A stretch of DNA of 64,000 nt from contig CM051034.1 in NCBI GenBank assembly GCA_027627225.1, positions 8,966,058 through 9,030,057 of the forward strand, in the 5' to 3' direction. The notes below the pieces were generated by a model. The model had not been told where the DNA came from. It saw only the letters and a program-made list of their open reading frames with translations, and ran no database searches. The stretch is from Congeria kusceri. Lineage: Eukaryota > Mollusca > Bivalvia > Myida > Dreissenidae. This document shows positions 11,839-25,156 of this stretch, in pieces (position 1 is the first letter of the stretch; each line of letters opens with the position of its first letter). A program made the position numbers and the translations under genes.

Positions 11839-13443
11839 TCAGTAGTTTGGGCTCAACTTCACTCGCATACAATTTCTCATTATGTTATTTTGATGCATCT
11901 ATGGTCCTCAGTTCTTTGTAGGGTTTATTTAATTATGCTGTGGGAAATAAATGTGTTCAAATATTTTTTGTCGATTTGTGTAACATTGTCATTTTGCATT
12001 TAAAATAACATTATAGGGCAATAACAAAGTTACATGCTATAATAACATATAGTCATTGAATTGTATAAAATACTATTTCATGCAAAAAAAAGCAAATATA
12101 TGAACTTTCATGTTTCAGATTTGAAAGAGTATTTTTTTAAAGAACAAGATGGACTTGTGATATCAGGTGTATATATCATGTGTGATATCAGGTGTATATA
12201 TCATGTAAAACTAGTTTTCACCGAGAAACATTCAATGGGTTTGATAGGTCAGTGTTAACCTGTTACTTTTTGGACCTAAATATTCTAGTCTCTATTTCGC
12301 AGATAGTTACCTCCCTTGGGCCATTGATAAGAAAGTCTGTCACTTAGAGCTGGGCTGTGGTGGCACACTCGCTTCTCAGCCCCGCACTTGGGATTCAATT
12401 CCAGGTCTTACAGATGTGTTTTAAATATGTTCCCTGTTTATTAGAACGAGATGGTGTTGTTATGTGTATTTTACTCTATATGTTGTAGCATTTTTAGAAT
12501 GTCTTTATACTTACTTTAGCATCAGTTTGATTGTTTTATATTTTACTCATAAATTGTGAGAGTTTGAGTCCAGTAGCCATATTAATTATATTTGGTAATG
12601 TGTGTTTTAATGAATTTATTCAAATGCAGACTGTATACTTACAAGTACCCATACACAGAATACATTGCCGATTATGTGGGTAATACAGACCAGTCAGACG
12701 GACATTTCTGTCCCAGCCCATGCAATTCGCGAGGGTTATGAGTTGGTAGGTAGGAAAATAGGCTTTGTGTACTTTATATTTTTGAAGTTGCATCTAGTTC
12801 AGAGTATTAACGATTGTTTGTTAAGTAATTAGCTGCTAGCGAACATTCTGTTACATGTCACGGATGTGAGGAGCGTGTCAATGTTGGTTCATTTTCACTT
12901 CGTTTATTGCTTTTATCAATGTAGACCTTTATTACTTGTCCTTTTTTTTTAAACGTTGTACATTGCTTTCTGTGTGTGTTGCTTCTGGAATGTGTGTATG
13001 TATATTCATGACCTTTCATGTCATCCATTGAACAAATCCTTGCTGATTTTAAGATGTAATACAGTATTGAACAGTGCTTATTTCGTTCCGACATTCTTGC
13101 CCTAGTTATCCACACCCCGGACCTTCCTAAAAGTGAGAAGGGAATGTGTAGCCTGGTCAGATAGGTACAGATCCAGACGTTTGCAAATGATGGTCACTAC
13201 AACTCGATGGTTCATGAATCAGCGTGTCTGAACAGCAACTCCTACCATGAATTACGAGAAATCAAACATTAAATCTAACTCTGCTGTGTAAATACGTGGC
13301 ATTTGAATGGTAATTGTTATTTGAAATAGTGTTATTATGTATGCAAGTTTTAAAAGTTTCATACGCGGACTTGATCATGTTTGTATTGTACCGGATGTGC
13401 TTGCATTGCTGGTGTGAATCCCGACAGAGTGAGCCGCGGCGCA
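11839..13443. other. No gene recognised
   Basis: AT-rich sequence without a convincing exon. A 25-bp duplication with GTGTGATATCAGGTGTATAT or close variants lies at 12154-12205. A weak tRNA-like stretch lies at 12350-12412. Confidence 0.4.
12350..12412 (+). pseudogene. Degenerate tRNA-derived (SINE-like) sequence
   Basis: TGGCACACTCG is a weak A-box and GGGATTCAATTCC is a good B-box, with spacing near that of a tRNA, followed by no clear acceptor pairing. This is probably the remnant of a tRNA-derived SINE head. Confidence 0.35.
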
Positions 13444-13481
13444 AACGGTTCCGCGCTCCTAGAACGGTTCCGCGCTCCTAG
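13444..13481 (+). repeat. Perfect 19-bp direct duplication
   Basis: AACGGTTCCGCGCTCCTAG occurs twice back to back, immediately before the 26-bp array. Confidence 0.9.
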
Positions 13482-13489
13482 CGCCACGT

Positions 13490-14450
13490 CTACCATCGTG
13501 AAGTACTGTCTCCATCTACCATCGTGAAGTACTGTCTCTATCTACCATCGTGAAGTACTGTCTCTATCTACCATCGTGAAGTACTGTCTCTATCTACCAT
13601 CGTGAAGTACTGTCTCTATCTACCATCGTGAAGTACTGTCTCTATCTACCATCGTGAAGTACTGCCTCTATCTACCATCGTGAAGTACTGTCTCTATCTA
13701 CCATCGTGAAGTACTGTCTCTATCTACCATCGTGAAGTACTGCCTCTATCTACCATCGTGAAGTACTGTCTCTATCTACCATCGTGAAGTACTGTCTCTA
13801 TCTACCATCGTGAAGTACTGTCTCTATCTACCATCGTGAAGTACTGTCTCTATCTACCATCGTGAAGTACTGTCTCTATCTACCATCGTGAAGTACTGTC
13901 TCTATCTACCATCGTGAAGTACTGCCTCTATCTACCATCGTGAAGTACTGTCTCTATCTACCATCGTGAAGTACTGCCTCTATCTACCATCGTGAAGTAC
14001 TGTCTCTATCTACCATCGTGAAGTACTGTCTCCATCTACCATCGTGAAGTACTGTCTCTATCTACCATCGTGAAGTACTGTCTCCATCTACCATCGTGAA
14101 GTACTGTCTCTATCTACCATCGTGAAGTACTGTCTCCATCTACCATCGTGAAGTACTGTCTCTATCTACCATCGTGAAGTACTGCCTCTATCTACCATCG
14201 TGAAGTACTGCCTCTATCTACCATCGTGAAGTACTGCCTCTATCTACCATCGTGAAGTACTGCCTCTATCTACCATCGTGAAGTACGTCTCTATCTACCA
14301 TCGTGAAGTACTGCCTCTATCTACCATCGTGAAGTACTGCCTCTATCTACCATCGTGAAGTACTGCCTCTATCTACCATCGTGAAGTACTGCCTCTATCT
14401 ACCATCGTGAAGTACTGTCTCAATCTACCATCGTGAAGTACTGCCTCTAT
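13490..14450 (+). repeat. 26-bp minisatellite, 37 copies
   Basis: Units begin CTACCATCGTGAAGTACTG and end TCTCTAT. The 961 bases equal 37 units less one deleted base near 14287. Variation is almost limited to T/C at two positions, so the array is young or homogenised. There are no unique spacers. Confidence 0.97.
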
Positions 14451-14752
14451 CCTCTAGTAATCAGTATACAACTGCAGATATGTATGTTAGTTTTAGCTAG
14501 GCGTACGAAATGATAAATGGTGAGCTTTTGTGGTCATAGGCTGTCAGGCGGGCGTCAGTTCACTTCAAACATTTCTGAACCGCTGGTTGAAAATTAACCG
14601 AACTATGCGAGTGTTCCGTTTGAGGTCCTTGAATCGTTTAAAACGTGGCCGCCATTCGGAGAATAGCTTTCCTACTCGTCCCGGCGTTTATCCCGATTAC
14701 AGTTTTGGTTCAAAAGTACTATAACTTCAAAACTACATATAAGCTATTCAAC
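14451..14752 (+). repeat. Fragment related to the dispersed AGCTCACC elements
   Basis: TAAATGGTGAGCTTTTGTGG, CAAACATTTCTGAACCGCTG and AAACGTGGCCGCC match phrases inside other family members (9470-9560, 11680-11700). It separates the 26-bp and 48-bp arrays. Confidence 0.5.
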
Positions 14753-15377
14753 TGAAACTTGAAATATAACATCGTCATCAACCGCAGCACCGGCTGTCAT
14801 TGAAACTCGAAATATAACATCGTCATCAACCGCAGCACCGGCTGTAATTGAAACTCGAAATATAACATCGTCATCAACCGCAGCACCGGCTGTCATTGAA
14901 ACTCGAAATATAACATCGTCATCAACCGCAGCACCGGCTGTAATTGAAACTCGAAATATAACATCGTCATCAACCGCAGCACCGGCTGTCATTGAAACTC
15001 GAAATATAACATCGTCATCAACCGCAGCACCGGCTGTCATTGAAACTCGAAATATAACATCGTCATCAACCGCAGCACCGGCTGTCATTGAAACTCGAAA
15101 TATAACATCGTCATCAACCGCAGCACCGGCTGTAATTGAAACTCGAAATATAACATCGTCATCAACCGCAGCACCGGCTGTCATTGAAACTCGAAATATA
15201 ACATCGTCATCAACCGCAGCACCGGCTGTCATTGAAACTCGAAATATAACATCGTCATCAACCGCAGCACCGGCTGTCATTGAAACTCGAAATATAACAT
15301 CGTCATCAACCGCAGCACCGGCTGTCATTGAAACTCGAAATATAACATCGTCATCAACCGCAGCACCGGCTGTCATT
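14753..15377 (-). repeat. 48-bp minisatellite, 13 copies
   Basis: Thirteen head-to-tail units contain CGAAATATAACATCGTC and AACCGCAGCACCGGCTGT. The unit is 16 codons long and lacks stops on the minus strand, so it yields a 243-residue ORF. The main difference between units is one C/A change that would swap Met and Ile, with no synonymous bias. It is therefore called non-coding. Confidence 0.95.
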
Positions 15378-16716
15378 CTAGTAATCCCCAAAACTGCTAA
15401 CAGTTTTTTTACTGAGATATGTCCCCTTTTCGCGCAGATTGTCGGGTTAGAGATTTTGTTTAGATGAACTTTCAAAATAACACGAGGTATATAAGAACTG
15501 TAAAATTACGGAGGTATTCGCATAAAACTTGGAATTAAACGTTTCATCTACAGGTGCAATAAATCACACAACTCAGTCGTATATTTAAACATATTTATGC
15601 CCCTTTTTAACTTCCGATTTTCAAGATTAGTGTTCAAAACACAGCATACGAAATTCACTTGAAACTCATATTCCTCAAATTGTTTTGATTCGTGAAAAAC
15701 AGTCACCAGGGTGTGGGATTGCTTTTCTCTATGCGGCATTTGCCACTGTCACGCTGCTTACTGTCAGGTTAGCCACACAGGGCTTTTTACTCTCGTTATT
15801 ATAAACTCTAGTTAAACGAACAATCAGTCAAGTGTATATCATGTGGCACTCCAGTTTTTGCAACTCTCTGAAACAATAATGCCATCAAGTATTGGTAAGA
15901 AACGAACTGTTTTTACTGCATACATTTTAATACAGTAAACGAAGATGTACTATTGTGGAACAACTGCTTACTGCAGTAATCGTGTTGATTTTTTCCTAAG
16001 CTGAATTTGTGACGTTTTTAAGCAGATCAAAATTAATAAATATGTTCTTACAACATTTGCCGAATGTTATAAGAAATAATTTGAAAATGGTAAGTTCTAG
16101 TGGATATCGAACACGTTTTGTGGTACATTTACTCTGCACACCACATTTCTGACCGAGAAACCAACTCTTCAACCACAGACGTAAAAGTCCACCGGTACAG
16201 TGAAGTATGAATTACTATGACGCGCCTGGCAAACACCTGCCGTATAGCCAACGTGTCCTGAGTTTATTATGACAAAATTGCTCTAAATACGTGCACGTGA
16301 GTACACAATAATTTGTGTATAAACAGATGTTTGGTCAGCTAATCTTCACATGGTTCAAAAATGCTAAACATGTATGATGATGAGGAGGATATTAATCGTG
16401 TATAATACTTATAATAGGAATAATACAGTCCTAATAGTTTCTGCCCAGCAGTATATTACTGTAATCAGAAAACCGGATCACTCTACGTGAATCGATTACC
16501 ACCCGTTGTATGAGTGACTGTCAGCCAGCCCGAGGACAATACGGCGCTCCTATACCCCAGGTTAGTGGAGCGCTGCCGCGAGCTCAATCAATCTGTTTGT
16601 CTTGTATCGTCAATGCGCTTGGCGTGTCTCAAAACTGGTTTCGTTCTGTACAAATATTGTGTATTTCACTGGGTATTGTAATAGTTACTGGATACTTGTC
16701 CTGGAAAACACGCAGA
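15378..16716. other. No gene recognised
   Basis: Unique-looking sequence between two arrays; no exon or RNA gene was found. Confidence 0.45.
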
Positions 16717-18705
16717 CACGGATTATCGTACGAACATTGATACATAGACTGTCAATGGTATACAGCACCATTGATACACACGACTGTCGTACGTATGCAG
16801 TACCGTTGATACATAGATTGTCGTACGTATACAGTACCATTGATATAGAGACTGTCGTACGTATACAGTACAGTTGATACACACGACTGTCGTACGTATA
16901 CAGTACCACTGCTATAGAGACTGTCGTACGTATACAGTACCGTTGATACACAGACTGTCGTACGTATACAGTATTATTGATACACAGACTGTCGTACGTA
17001 TACAGTACCTTTGAATATAGAGTGTCGTACGCACACATCACCATTGCGGTACAGACTGTCGGGCGCACTATCTGTCATAGCTGTACAAACTGTCGTACGC
17101 AAACTGTGTTATTGCTGTACAGACTGCCGCACGTACACTGCGTTATAGCTGAACAAACTGTCGCACGCACACTGTGTTATTGCTGTACAGACTACCGTAC
17201 GCACACTGCCTCATAGCTGTACAGACTGTCGTACGCACACTGTGTTATAGCAGTACAAACTGTCGTACGCACGCTGTGTTATAGCTGTACAGACTGTCGT
17301 ACAAACACTGTGTTATAGCTGTACAGACTGTCGTACAAACACTGTGTTATAGCTGTACAGACTATCGAACGCACACTGTGTTGAAGCTGTACCAACTGCC
17401 GTACGCACACTGCTTTATAGCTGTACAAACGGTCGTACACACACTGTGTCATAACTTTACAGACTATCGTACGCACACTGTGTCATAGCTGTCCAAACTG
17501 TGGTACGCACACTGTGTTATAGCTGTACAAACTGTGGTACGCACACTGTGTTATAGCTGTACAAACTGTGGTTCGCACACTGTGTCATAGCTGTACAAAC
17601 TGTGGTACGCACACTGTGTTATCGCTGTACAAACGGTCGTACACACACCATGTCATAGCTTTACAGATTATCTTACGTATACTGTGTTATAGCAGTACAA
17701 ACTGTCGTACGCACACTGTGTTATAGCTGTACTGTCTGTCGTACACACACTGCCTCATAGCTGTTCAGACTGTAGTACACACACTGTGTTATAGCTGTAC
17801 AAACGGTCGTACACACGCCATGTGATAGCTTTACATATTATCGTACGTACACTGTGTTATAGCAGTACAAACTGTCGTACGCACACTGTGTTATAGCTGT
17901 ACTGTCTGTCGTACACACACTGCCTCATAGCTGTTCAGACTGTAGTACACACACTGTGTCATAGCTGTACAAACTGTCGTACGCACACTGCCTCATAGCT
18001 GTTCAGACTGTAGTACACACACTGTGTCATAGCTGTACAAACTGTCTTTCACACACTGCCTAATAGCTGTTCAGACTGTAGTACACACACCGTGTCATAG
18101 CTGTACAAACTGTTGTACACACACTGCCTCATAGCTGTTCAGATTGTAGTACACACACTGTGTCATAGCTGTACAAACTGTCGTACGCACACTGTGTCAT
18201 TGCTGTACAGACTGTCGGACACACACTGCCTCATAGCTGTTTAGCCTGTAGTACACACACTGTGTTATAGCTGTTCATACTGTAATACACCCACTTCCTC
18301 ATAGCTGTACGAACTGTCGTACGCACATTGTGTTATAGGTGTACAGACTGTCGTACACACACTGTGTTATAGCTGTACAGACTATCGTTCGCACACTGTG
18401 TTATAGCTGTACAGACTGTCGCACGCACACTGTGTTATTGCTGTTCAGACTGTGGTACACACATTGTGTCATGGCTGTACAAACTGTCGTACGCACACTG
18501 TGTTATAGCTGTACTAACTGTCGTACGTACACTGTATTGTAGCTGTATATAGACTGTCGTACACCAACTGAGTCATAGCTGTACAGCCTGTCGTACACCA
18601 ACTGAGTCATAGCTGTACAGACTGTCGTACACCAACTGAGTCATATCTGTACAGACTGTCGTACACCAACTGTGTCATAGCTGTACAGGCTGTCGTACAC
18701 ACACA
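16717..18705 (+). repeat. 34-bp degenerate minisatellite, about 58 copies
   Basis: A typical unit is GTACAGACTGTCGTACGCAC followed by ACTGTGTTATAGCT. Units at the left end (to about 17030) carry GTACGTATACAGTAC instead; units at the right end (from about 18550) carry GTACACCAACTGAGTCAT. Each unit holds two GTAC palindromes around CTGTC. Divergence is much higher than in the neighbouring arrays. Confidence 0.92.
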
Positions 18706-19712
18706 GTCACACGTCACAGTTCTAGATTGTTGGACACATTCACAGACATCTGCGCAATAACCCAGGCTATCAGTTCCATTGTCGCTATCGACTCCCATAC
18801 CAGTTTCAGGCCGTGGATCGTACAGTCCGGCAATCACCTGAATAGGACTTGTGTTAGCTGATTCAATCAGCAGCTTGGCCCGTCTCGAAGTCACGGATGT
18901 CGGTCGCGCTCGCACGTAGATCTCCACGCGTAGAAATCTGACACTCGCCCTTGCCACAATATTGTACATGATATTCGTATATAGAGTTTTTAGCAACTAC
19001 TCGTATAAGCCAATAATAAATCATATATATAACTTGATGCTATTTAAACTGACGCTTCGACAGAAAGCCTCGCCATTATCAGCAGCAGCAGCAGCAGAAC
19101 TAGTAGTAATAGTAGTAGTTAAACCATGTGAATTGTGATTGGTGAAGGTAGTATTAAAACTTGTCTGAAGCTAACGCATTGCCCTCCTGTGGGGTATTTC
19201 AATACCCAACCAAGTGGGGCCCTAGAGCGTGTTTGAGCAATATGCCAGCGGAGTATACAGCAGGGCACGTCCGGCATGTCTGACCGCTCCGACATGTGCA
19301 CGCTTAGGACCGCCCCATTCCCTTAAACGTGCCATTGTCCTTGTTCTCCGTCAATACACCTGCTATCTTGCACTTTTAACCTCCATCCCTTGTTAATTGT
19401 TCACTGTATCAATTGTGACATTGTTCTACAATTACGACCAAGCCTTGATAAATTAATGAATATCCCTTTCGATATGTTAGCTGATCAATTTACATCGGTG
19501 GTACACTTCCTTTTCCATTTTGCAACTGAACTGTAAAGCTGCTTCGGTGTAAGCTACTGCATTTCATTTGAGCAATGCCCAACACTCTCCGACCTGTGTA
19601 ATTGGGACAACCAAAAACAAGCCGAACTGTTAGTTGATATATAATTGTTGAATGTGTTCATAGGTACAGCAGTAATAACAGCGCTATGTCGTTAAACACA
19701 TGTCGCAGTAAG
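18706..19712. other. No gene; short (CAG)n and (TAG)n tract
   Basis: Between the 34-bp and 39-bp arrays. A run of CAG units and a TAG-rich stretch lie at 19079-19121. No exon is supported. Confidence 0.45.
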
Positions 19713-19716
19713 CGCA

Positions 19717-22700
19717 GGCATCACCTTACCGTTACAGCATCACCTGAGAGTCACAGGCATCACCTTACCGTTACAGCATCACCTGAGAGTCACAGACATC
19801 ACCTTACCGTTACATCATCACCTGAGAGTCACAGCCATCACCTTACCGTTGCAGCATCACCTGAGAGTAACAGGCATCACCTTACCGTTACAGCATCACC
19901 TGAGAGTCACAGGCATCACCTTACCGTTCCAGCATCACCTGAGAGTCACAGGCATCACCTTACCGGTGCAGCATCACCTGAGAGTCACAGGCATCACCTT
20001 ACCGCTACAGCATCACCTGAAAGTCACAGGCATCACCTTACCGTTGCAGCATCACCTGCGAGTCACAGGCATCACCTGAAAGTCACAGGCATCACCTTAC
20101 CGTTACAGCATCACCTGAAAGTCACAGGCATCACCTTACCGTTACAGCATCACCTGAAAGTCACAGGTATCACCTTACCGTTACAGTATCACCTGCGAGT
20201 CACAGGCATCACCTTACCGTTGCAGCATCACCTGAAAGTCACAGGCATCACCTTACCGTTACAGCATCACCTGAAAGTCACAGGCATCACCTTACCGTTA
20301 CGGCATCACCTGAGAGTCACAGGCATCACCTACCGTTGCAGCATCACCTGAGAGTCACAGGCATCACCTTACCGTTACAGCATCACCTGAGAGTCACAGG
20401 CATCACCTTACCGTTACAGTATCACCTGAGAGTCACAGGCATCACCTTACCGTTACAGCATCACCTGAGAGTCACAGGCATCACCTTACCGTTACATCAT
20501 CACCTGAGAGTCACAGCCATCACCTTACCGTTGCAGCATCACCTGAGAGTAACAGGCATCACCTTACCGTTACAGCATCACCTCAGAGTCACAGGCATCA
20601 CCTTACCGTTCCAGCATCACCTGAGAGTCACAGGCATCACCTTACCGGTGCAGCATCACCTGAGAGTCACAGGCATCACCTTACCGCTGCAGCATCACCT
20701 GAAAGTCACAGGCATCACCTTACCGTTGCAGCATCACCTGCGAGTCACAGGCATCACCTTACCGTTGCAGCATCACCTGAAAGTCACAGGCATCACCTTA
20801 CCGTTACAGCATCACCTGAAAGTCACAGGCATCACCTTACCGTTACAGCATCACCTGAAAGTCACAGGCATCACCTTACCGTTACAGCATCACCTGCGAG
20901 TCACAGGCGTCACCTTACCGTTGCAGCATCACCTGAAAGTCACAGGCTTCACCTTACCGTTACAGCATCACCTGAAAGTCAGAGGCATCACCTTACCGTT
21001 ACGGCATCACCTGAGAGTCACAGGCATCACCTTACCGTTGCAGCATCACCTGAGAGTCACAGGCATCACCTTACCGTTACAGCATCACCTGAGAGTCACA
21101 GGCATCACCTTACCGTTACAGTATCACCTGAGAGTCACAGGCATCACCTTATCGCTACAGCATCACCTGAGAGTCACAGGCATCACCTTACCGTTACAGC
21201 ATCACCTTAGAGTCACAGGCATCACCTTACCGTTACAGCATCACCTGAGAGTCACAGGCATCACCTTACCGTTACATCATCACCTGAGAGTCACAGCCAT
21301 CACCTTACCGTTGCAGCATCACCTGAGAGTAACAGGCATCACCTTACCGTTACAGCATCACCTGAGAGTCACAGGCATCACCTTACCGTTCCAGCATCAC
21401 CTGAGAGTCACAGGCATCACCTTACCGCTGCAGCATCACCTGAGAGTCACAGGCATCACCTTACCGCTGCAGCATCACCTGAAAGTCACAGGCATCACCT
21501 TACCGTTGCAGCATCACCTGCGAGTCACAGGCATCACCTTACCGTTGCAGCATCACCTGAAAGTCACAGGCATCACCTTACCGTTACAGCATCACCTGAA
21601 AGTCACAGGCATCACCTTACCGTTACAGCATCACCTGAAAGTCACAGGCATCACCTTACCGTTACAGCATCACCTGCGAGTCACAGGCGTCACCTTACCG
21701 TTACAGCATCACCTTAGAGTCACAGGCATCACCTTACCGTTACAGCATCACCTGAGAGTCACAGGCATCACCTTACCGTTACATCATCACCTGAGAGTCA
21801 CAGCCATCACCTTACCGTTGCAGCATCACCTGAGAGTAACAGGCATCACCTTACCGTTACAGCATCACCTGAGAGTCACAGGCATCACCTTACCGTTCCA
21901 GCATCACCTGAGAGTCACAGGCATCACCTTACCGCTGCAGCATCACCTGAGAGTCACAGGCATCACCTTACCGCTGCAGCATCACCTGAAAGTCACAGGC
22001 ATCACCTTACCGTTGCAGCATCACCTGCGAGTCACAGGCATCACCTTACCGTTGCAGCATCACCTGAAAGTCACAGGCATCACCTTACCGTTACAGCATC
22101 ACCTGAAAGTCACAGGCATCACCTTACCGTTACAGCATCACCTGAAAGTCACAGGCATCACCTTACCGTTACAGCATCACCTGCGAGTCACAGGCGTCAC
22201 CTTACCGTTGCAGCATCACCTGAAAGTCACAGGCTTCACCTTACCGTTACAGCATCACCTGAAAGTCAGAGGCATCACCTTACCGTTACGGCATCACCTG
22301 AGAGTCACAGGCATCACCTTACCGTTGCAGCATCACCTGAGAGTCACAGGCATCACCTTACCGTTACAGCATCACCTGAGAGTCACAGGCATCACCTTAC
22401 CGTTACAGTATCACCTGAGAGTCACAGGCATCACCTTATCGCTACAGCATCACCTGAGAGTCACAGGCATCACCTTACCGTTACAGCATCACCTTAGAGT
22501 CACAGGCATCACCTTACCGTTACAGCATCACCTGAGAGTCACAGGCATCACCTTACCGTTACATCATCACCTGAGAGTCACAGCCATCACCTTACCGTTG
22601 CAGCATCACCTGAGAGTAACAGGCATCACCTTACCGTTACAGCATCACCTGAGAGTCACAGGCATCACCTTACCGTTCCAGCATCACCTGAGAGTCACAG

Positions 22701-24258
22701 GCATCACCTTACCGGTGCAGCATCACCTGAGAGTCACAGGCATCACCTTACCGCTGCAGCATCACCTGAATGTCACAGGCATCACCTTACCGTTGCAGCA
22801 TCACCTGCGAGTCACAGGCATCACCTTACCGTTGCAGCATCACCTGAAAGTCACAGGCATCACCTTACCGTTACAGCATCACCTGAAAGTCACAGGCATC
22901 ACCTTACCGTTACAGCATCACCTGAAAGTCACAGGCATCACCTTACCGTTACAGCATCACCTGCGAGTCACAGGCGTCACCTTACCGTTGCAGCATCACC
23001 TGAAAGTCACAGGCTTCACCTTACCGTTACAGCATCACCTGAAAGTCAGAGGCATCACCTTACCGTTACGGCATCATCTGAGAGTCACAGGCATCACCTT
23101 ACCGTTGCAGCATCACCTGAGAGTCACAGGCATCACCTTACCGTTACAGCATCACCTGAGAGTCACAGGCATCACCTTACCGTTACAGTATCACCTGAGA
23201 GTCACAGGCATCACCTTATCGCTACAGCATCACCTGAGAGTCACAGGCATCACCTTACCGTTACAGCATCACCTTAGAGTCACAGGCATCACCTTACCGC
23301 TACAGCATCACCTGCGAGTCACATGCATCACCTTACCGTTACAGCATCACCTGCGAGTCACAGGCATCACCTTACCGTTGCAGCATCACCTGAAAGTCAC
23401 AGGCATCACATTACCGTTACAGCATCACCTGAAAGTCACAGGTATCACCTTACCGTTACAGCATCACCTGCGAGTCACAGGCATCACCTTACCGTTGCAG
23501 CATCACCTGAAAGTCACAGGCATCACCTTACCGTTACAGCATCACCTGAAAGTCACAGGCATCACCTTACCGTTACAGCATCACCTGAGAGTCACAGGCA
23601 TCACCTTACCGTTGCAGCATCACCTGAGAGTCACAGGCATCACCTTACCGTTGCAGCATCACCTGAGAGTCACAGGCATCACCTTACCGTTGCAGCATCA
23701 CCTGAGGGTCACAGGCATCACCTTACCGTTACAGCATCACCTGAGAGTCACAGGCATCACCTTACCGTTGCAGCATCACCTGCGAGCCACATGCATCACC
23801 TTACCGTTGCAGCATTACCTGCGAGTCACAGGCATCACCTTACCGTTGCAGCATCACCTGAAAGTCACTGGCATCGCCTTACCGTTACAGCATCACCTGA
23901 AAGTCACAGGCATCACCTTACCTTTACAGCATCACCTGCGAGTCACAGGCATCACCTTACCGTTACAGCATCACCTGCGAGTCACAGGCATCACCTTACC
24001 GTTACAGCATCACCTGAGAGTCACAGGCATCACCTTACCGTTGCAGCATCACCTGAAAGTCACAGGCATCACCTTACCGTTGCAGCATCACCTGAGAGTC
24101 ACAGGCATCACCTTACCGTTGCAGCATCACCTGAGAGTCACAGGCATCACCTTACCGTTGCAGCATCACATGAAAGTCACAGGCATCACCTTACCGTTGC
24201 AGCATCACCTGAAAGTCACAGGCATCACCTTACCGTTGCAGCATCACCTGAAAGTCAC
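19717..24258 (+). repeat. 39-bp minisatellite, about 117 copies, with higher-order repeats
   Basis: Each unit is two related halves: CATCACCTTACCGTTACAG and CATCACCTGAGAGTCACAGG. The unit is 13 codons and stop-free, giving ORFs up to 1346 residues in more than one frame. A variant pair (GTTACATCATCACC, then CACAGCCATCACC) recurs at 19809, 20491, 21271, 21778 and 22558. The spacings of 780, 507 and 780 bp are exact multiples of 39, showing block duplication. One unit at about 20070 lacks a 19-bp half and one at about 20330 lacks a single base; both break any single reading frame. Confidence 0.97.
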
Positions 24259-24428
24259 TAGCACCAAGAGTCGCACTAGCAATCCTAGTTCTGATTCCAC
24301 AACCACGACATCGTTATCATCGTTCTATTTTTGTTCGTCATCATCACCATCATCATCAGAGGCATCATCATCATAATCATCCTCATCATCATCATCAGAG
24401 ACAGCAGCACTAGTACTATTAGAAACAA
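24259..24428 (+). repeat. (CAT/ATC)n microsatellite tract
   Basis: CATCATCATC-type runs mixed with CGTTATCATCGTTC extend from about 24300 to 24400, at the right border of the 39-bp array. Confidence 0.85.
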
Positions 24429-25156
24429 GAGGGCCATGATGGCCCAAAGGGCTCACCTGAGATTAAAGCCTTACTGCTGTGAAAGGCTTGTGGGAATGTA
24501 CGCCATAATGCCCTTAAAAATAATTTGTCTAGCTGATTTACTCTCATACATAGAACATATAGGACCTGGATATATTTTCTCAACCATGGTATCAAACTTT
24601 TGGCAGTCTATTTCGAAGGAATAGTGTTTACGCTGCAGTTCGCAACGATAATAGCGACCACCGCGAAAAGGTCATGTCATGCTTGCCGGCTTGTTTCAAA
24701 GAGTAGAGTGTATTGCCATTTACCCATCCTATATTGAAAATCGCTTTAGATTTTATGGTCATGGCCTAATTGTGCAAGTTTGGTCCAGACTGGTTGAAAA
24801 AGTAAGAGGATATAACTGCTGTGTTTGTGGCCTGTCTCATTTGCTGCTTCTCGATGTACGAATAAGGCAATTTTTGCAAGGGGCCATAACTCTGAAGTGT
24901 GTTGCCCAATCTGACCCATTGTTGGCTTCTGCTGCAGTCGTTTTATCACATACAAACTGTGGAAGTTTGGTCAAGATTGGAAGAAAAATAAAGTCTCTAT
25001 GAACAAAAAAGGCACTTTTTGCTTTTTTGTCCACATACAAGGTGACATAACTCCGGTGTCTGTGGCCTAACTTTACCCATTTTTGGCTCCTGCTGAAATC
25101 TTTTGGTCACACACAAACTGTTGACGTTTGGTCAATATTGGAAGAAAAATGATGTC

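Noticed and set aside
13490..14450. CRISPR-like array
   Set aside because: Units abut without unique spacers, in a eukaryotic context. It is a minisatellite.
14744..15475. 243-residue minus-strand ORF of 16-residue repeats
   Set aside because: Produced by a stop-free 48-bp repeat. The only frequent variant swaps Met and Ile, with no silent changes. The flanks do not look coding.
19686..24376. Very long ORFs (221, 312 and 1346 residues) with 13-residue repeats
   Set aside because: The 39-bp unit is a multiple of three and has no stop in more than one frame. A half-unit loss and a 1-bp deletion shift the frame, variation shows no codon bias, and no splice or domain context exists. Treated as a minisatellite.
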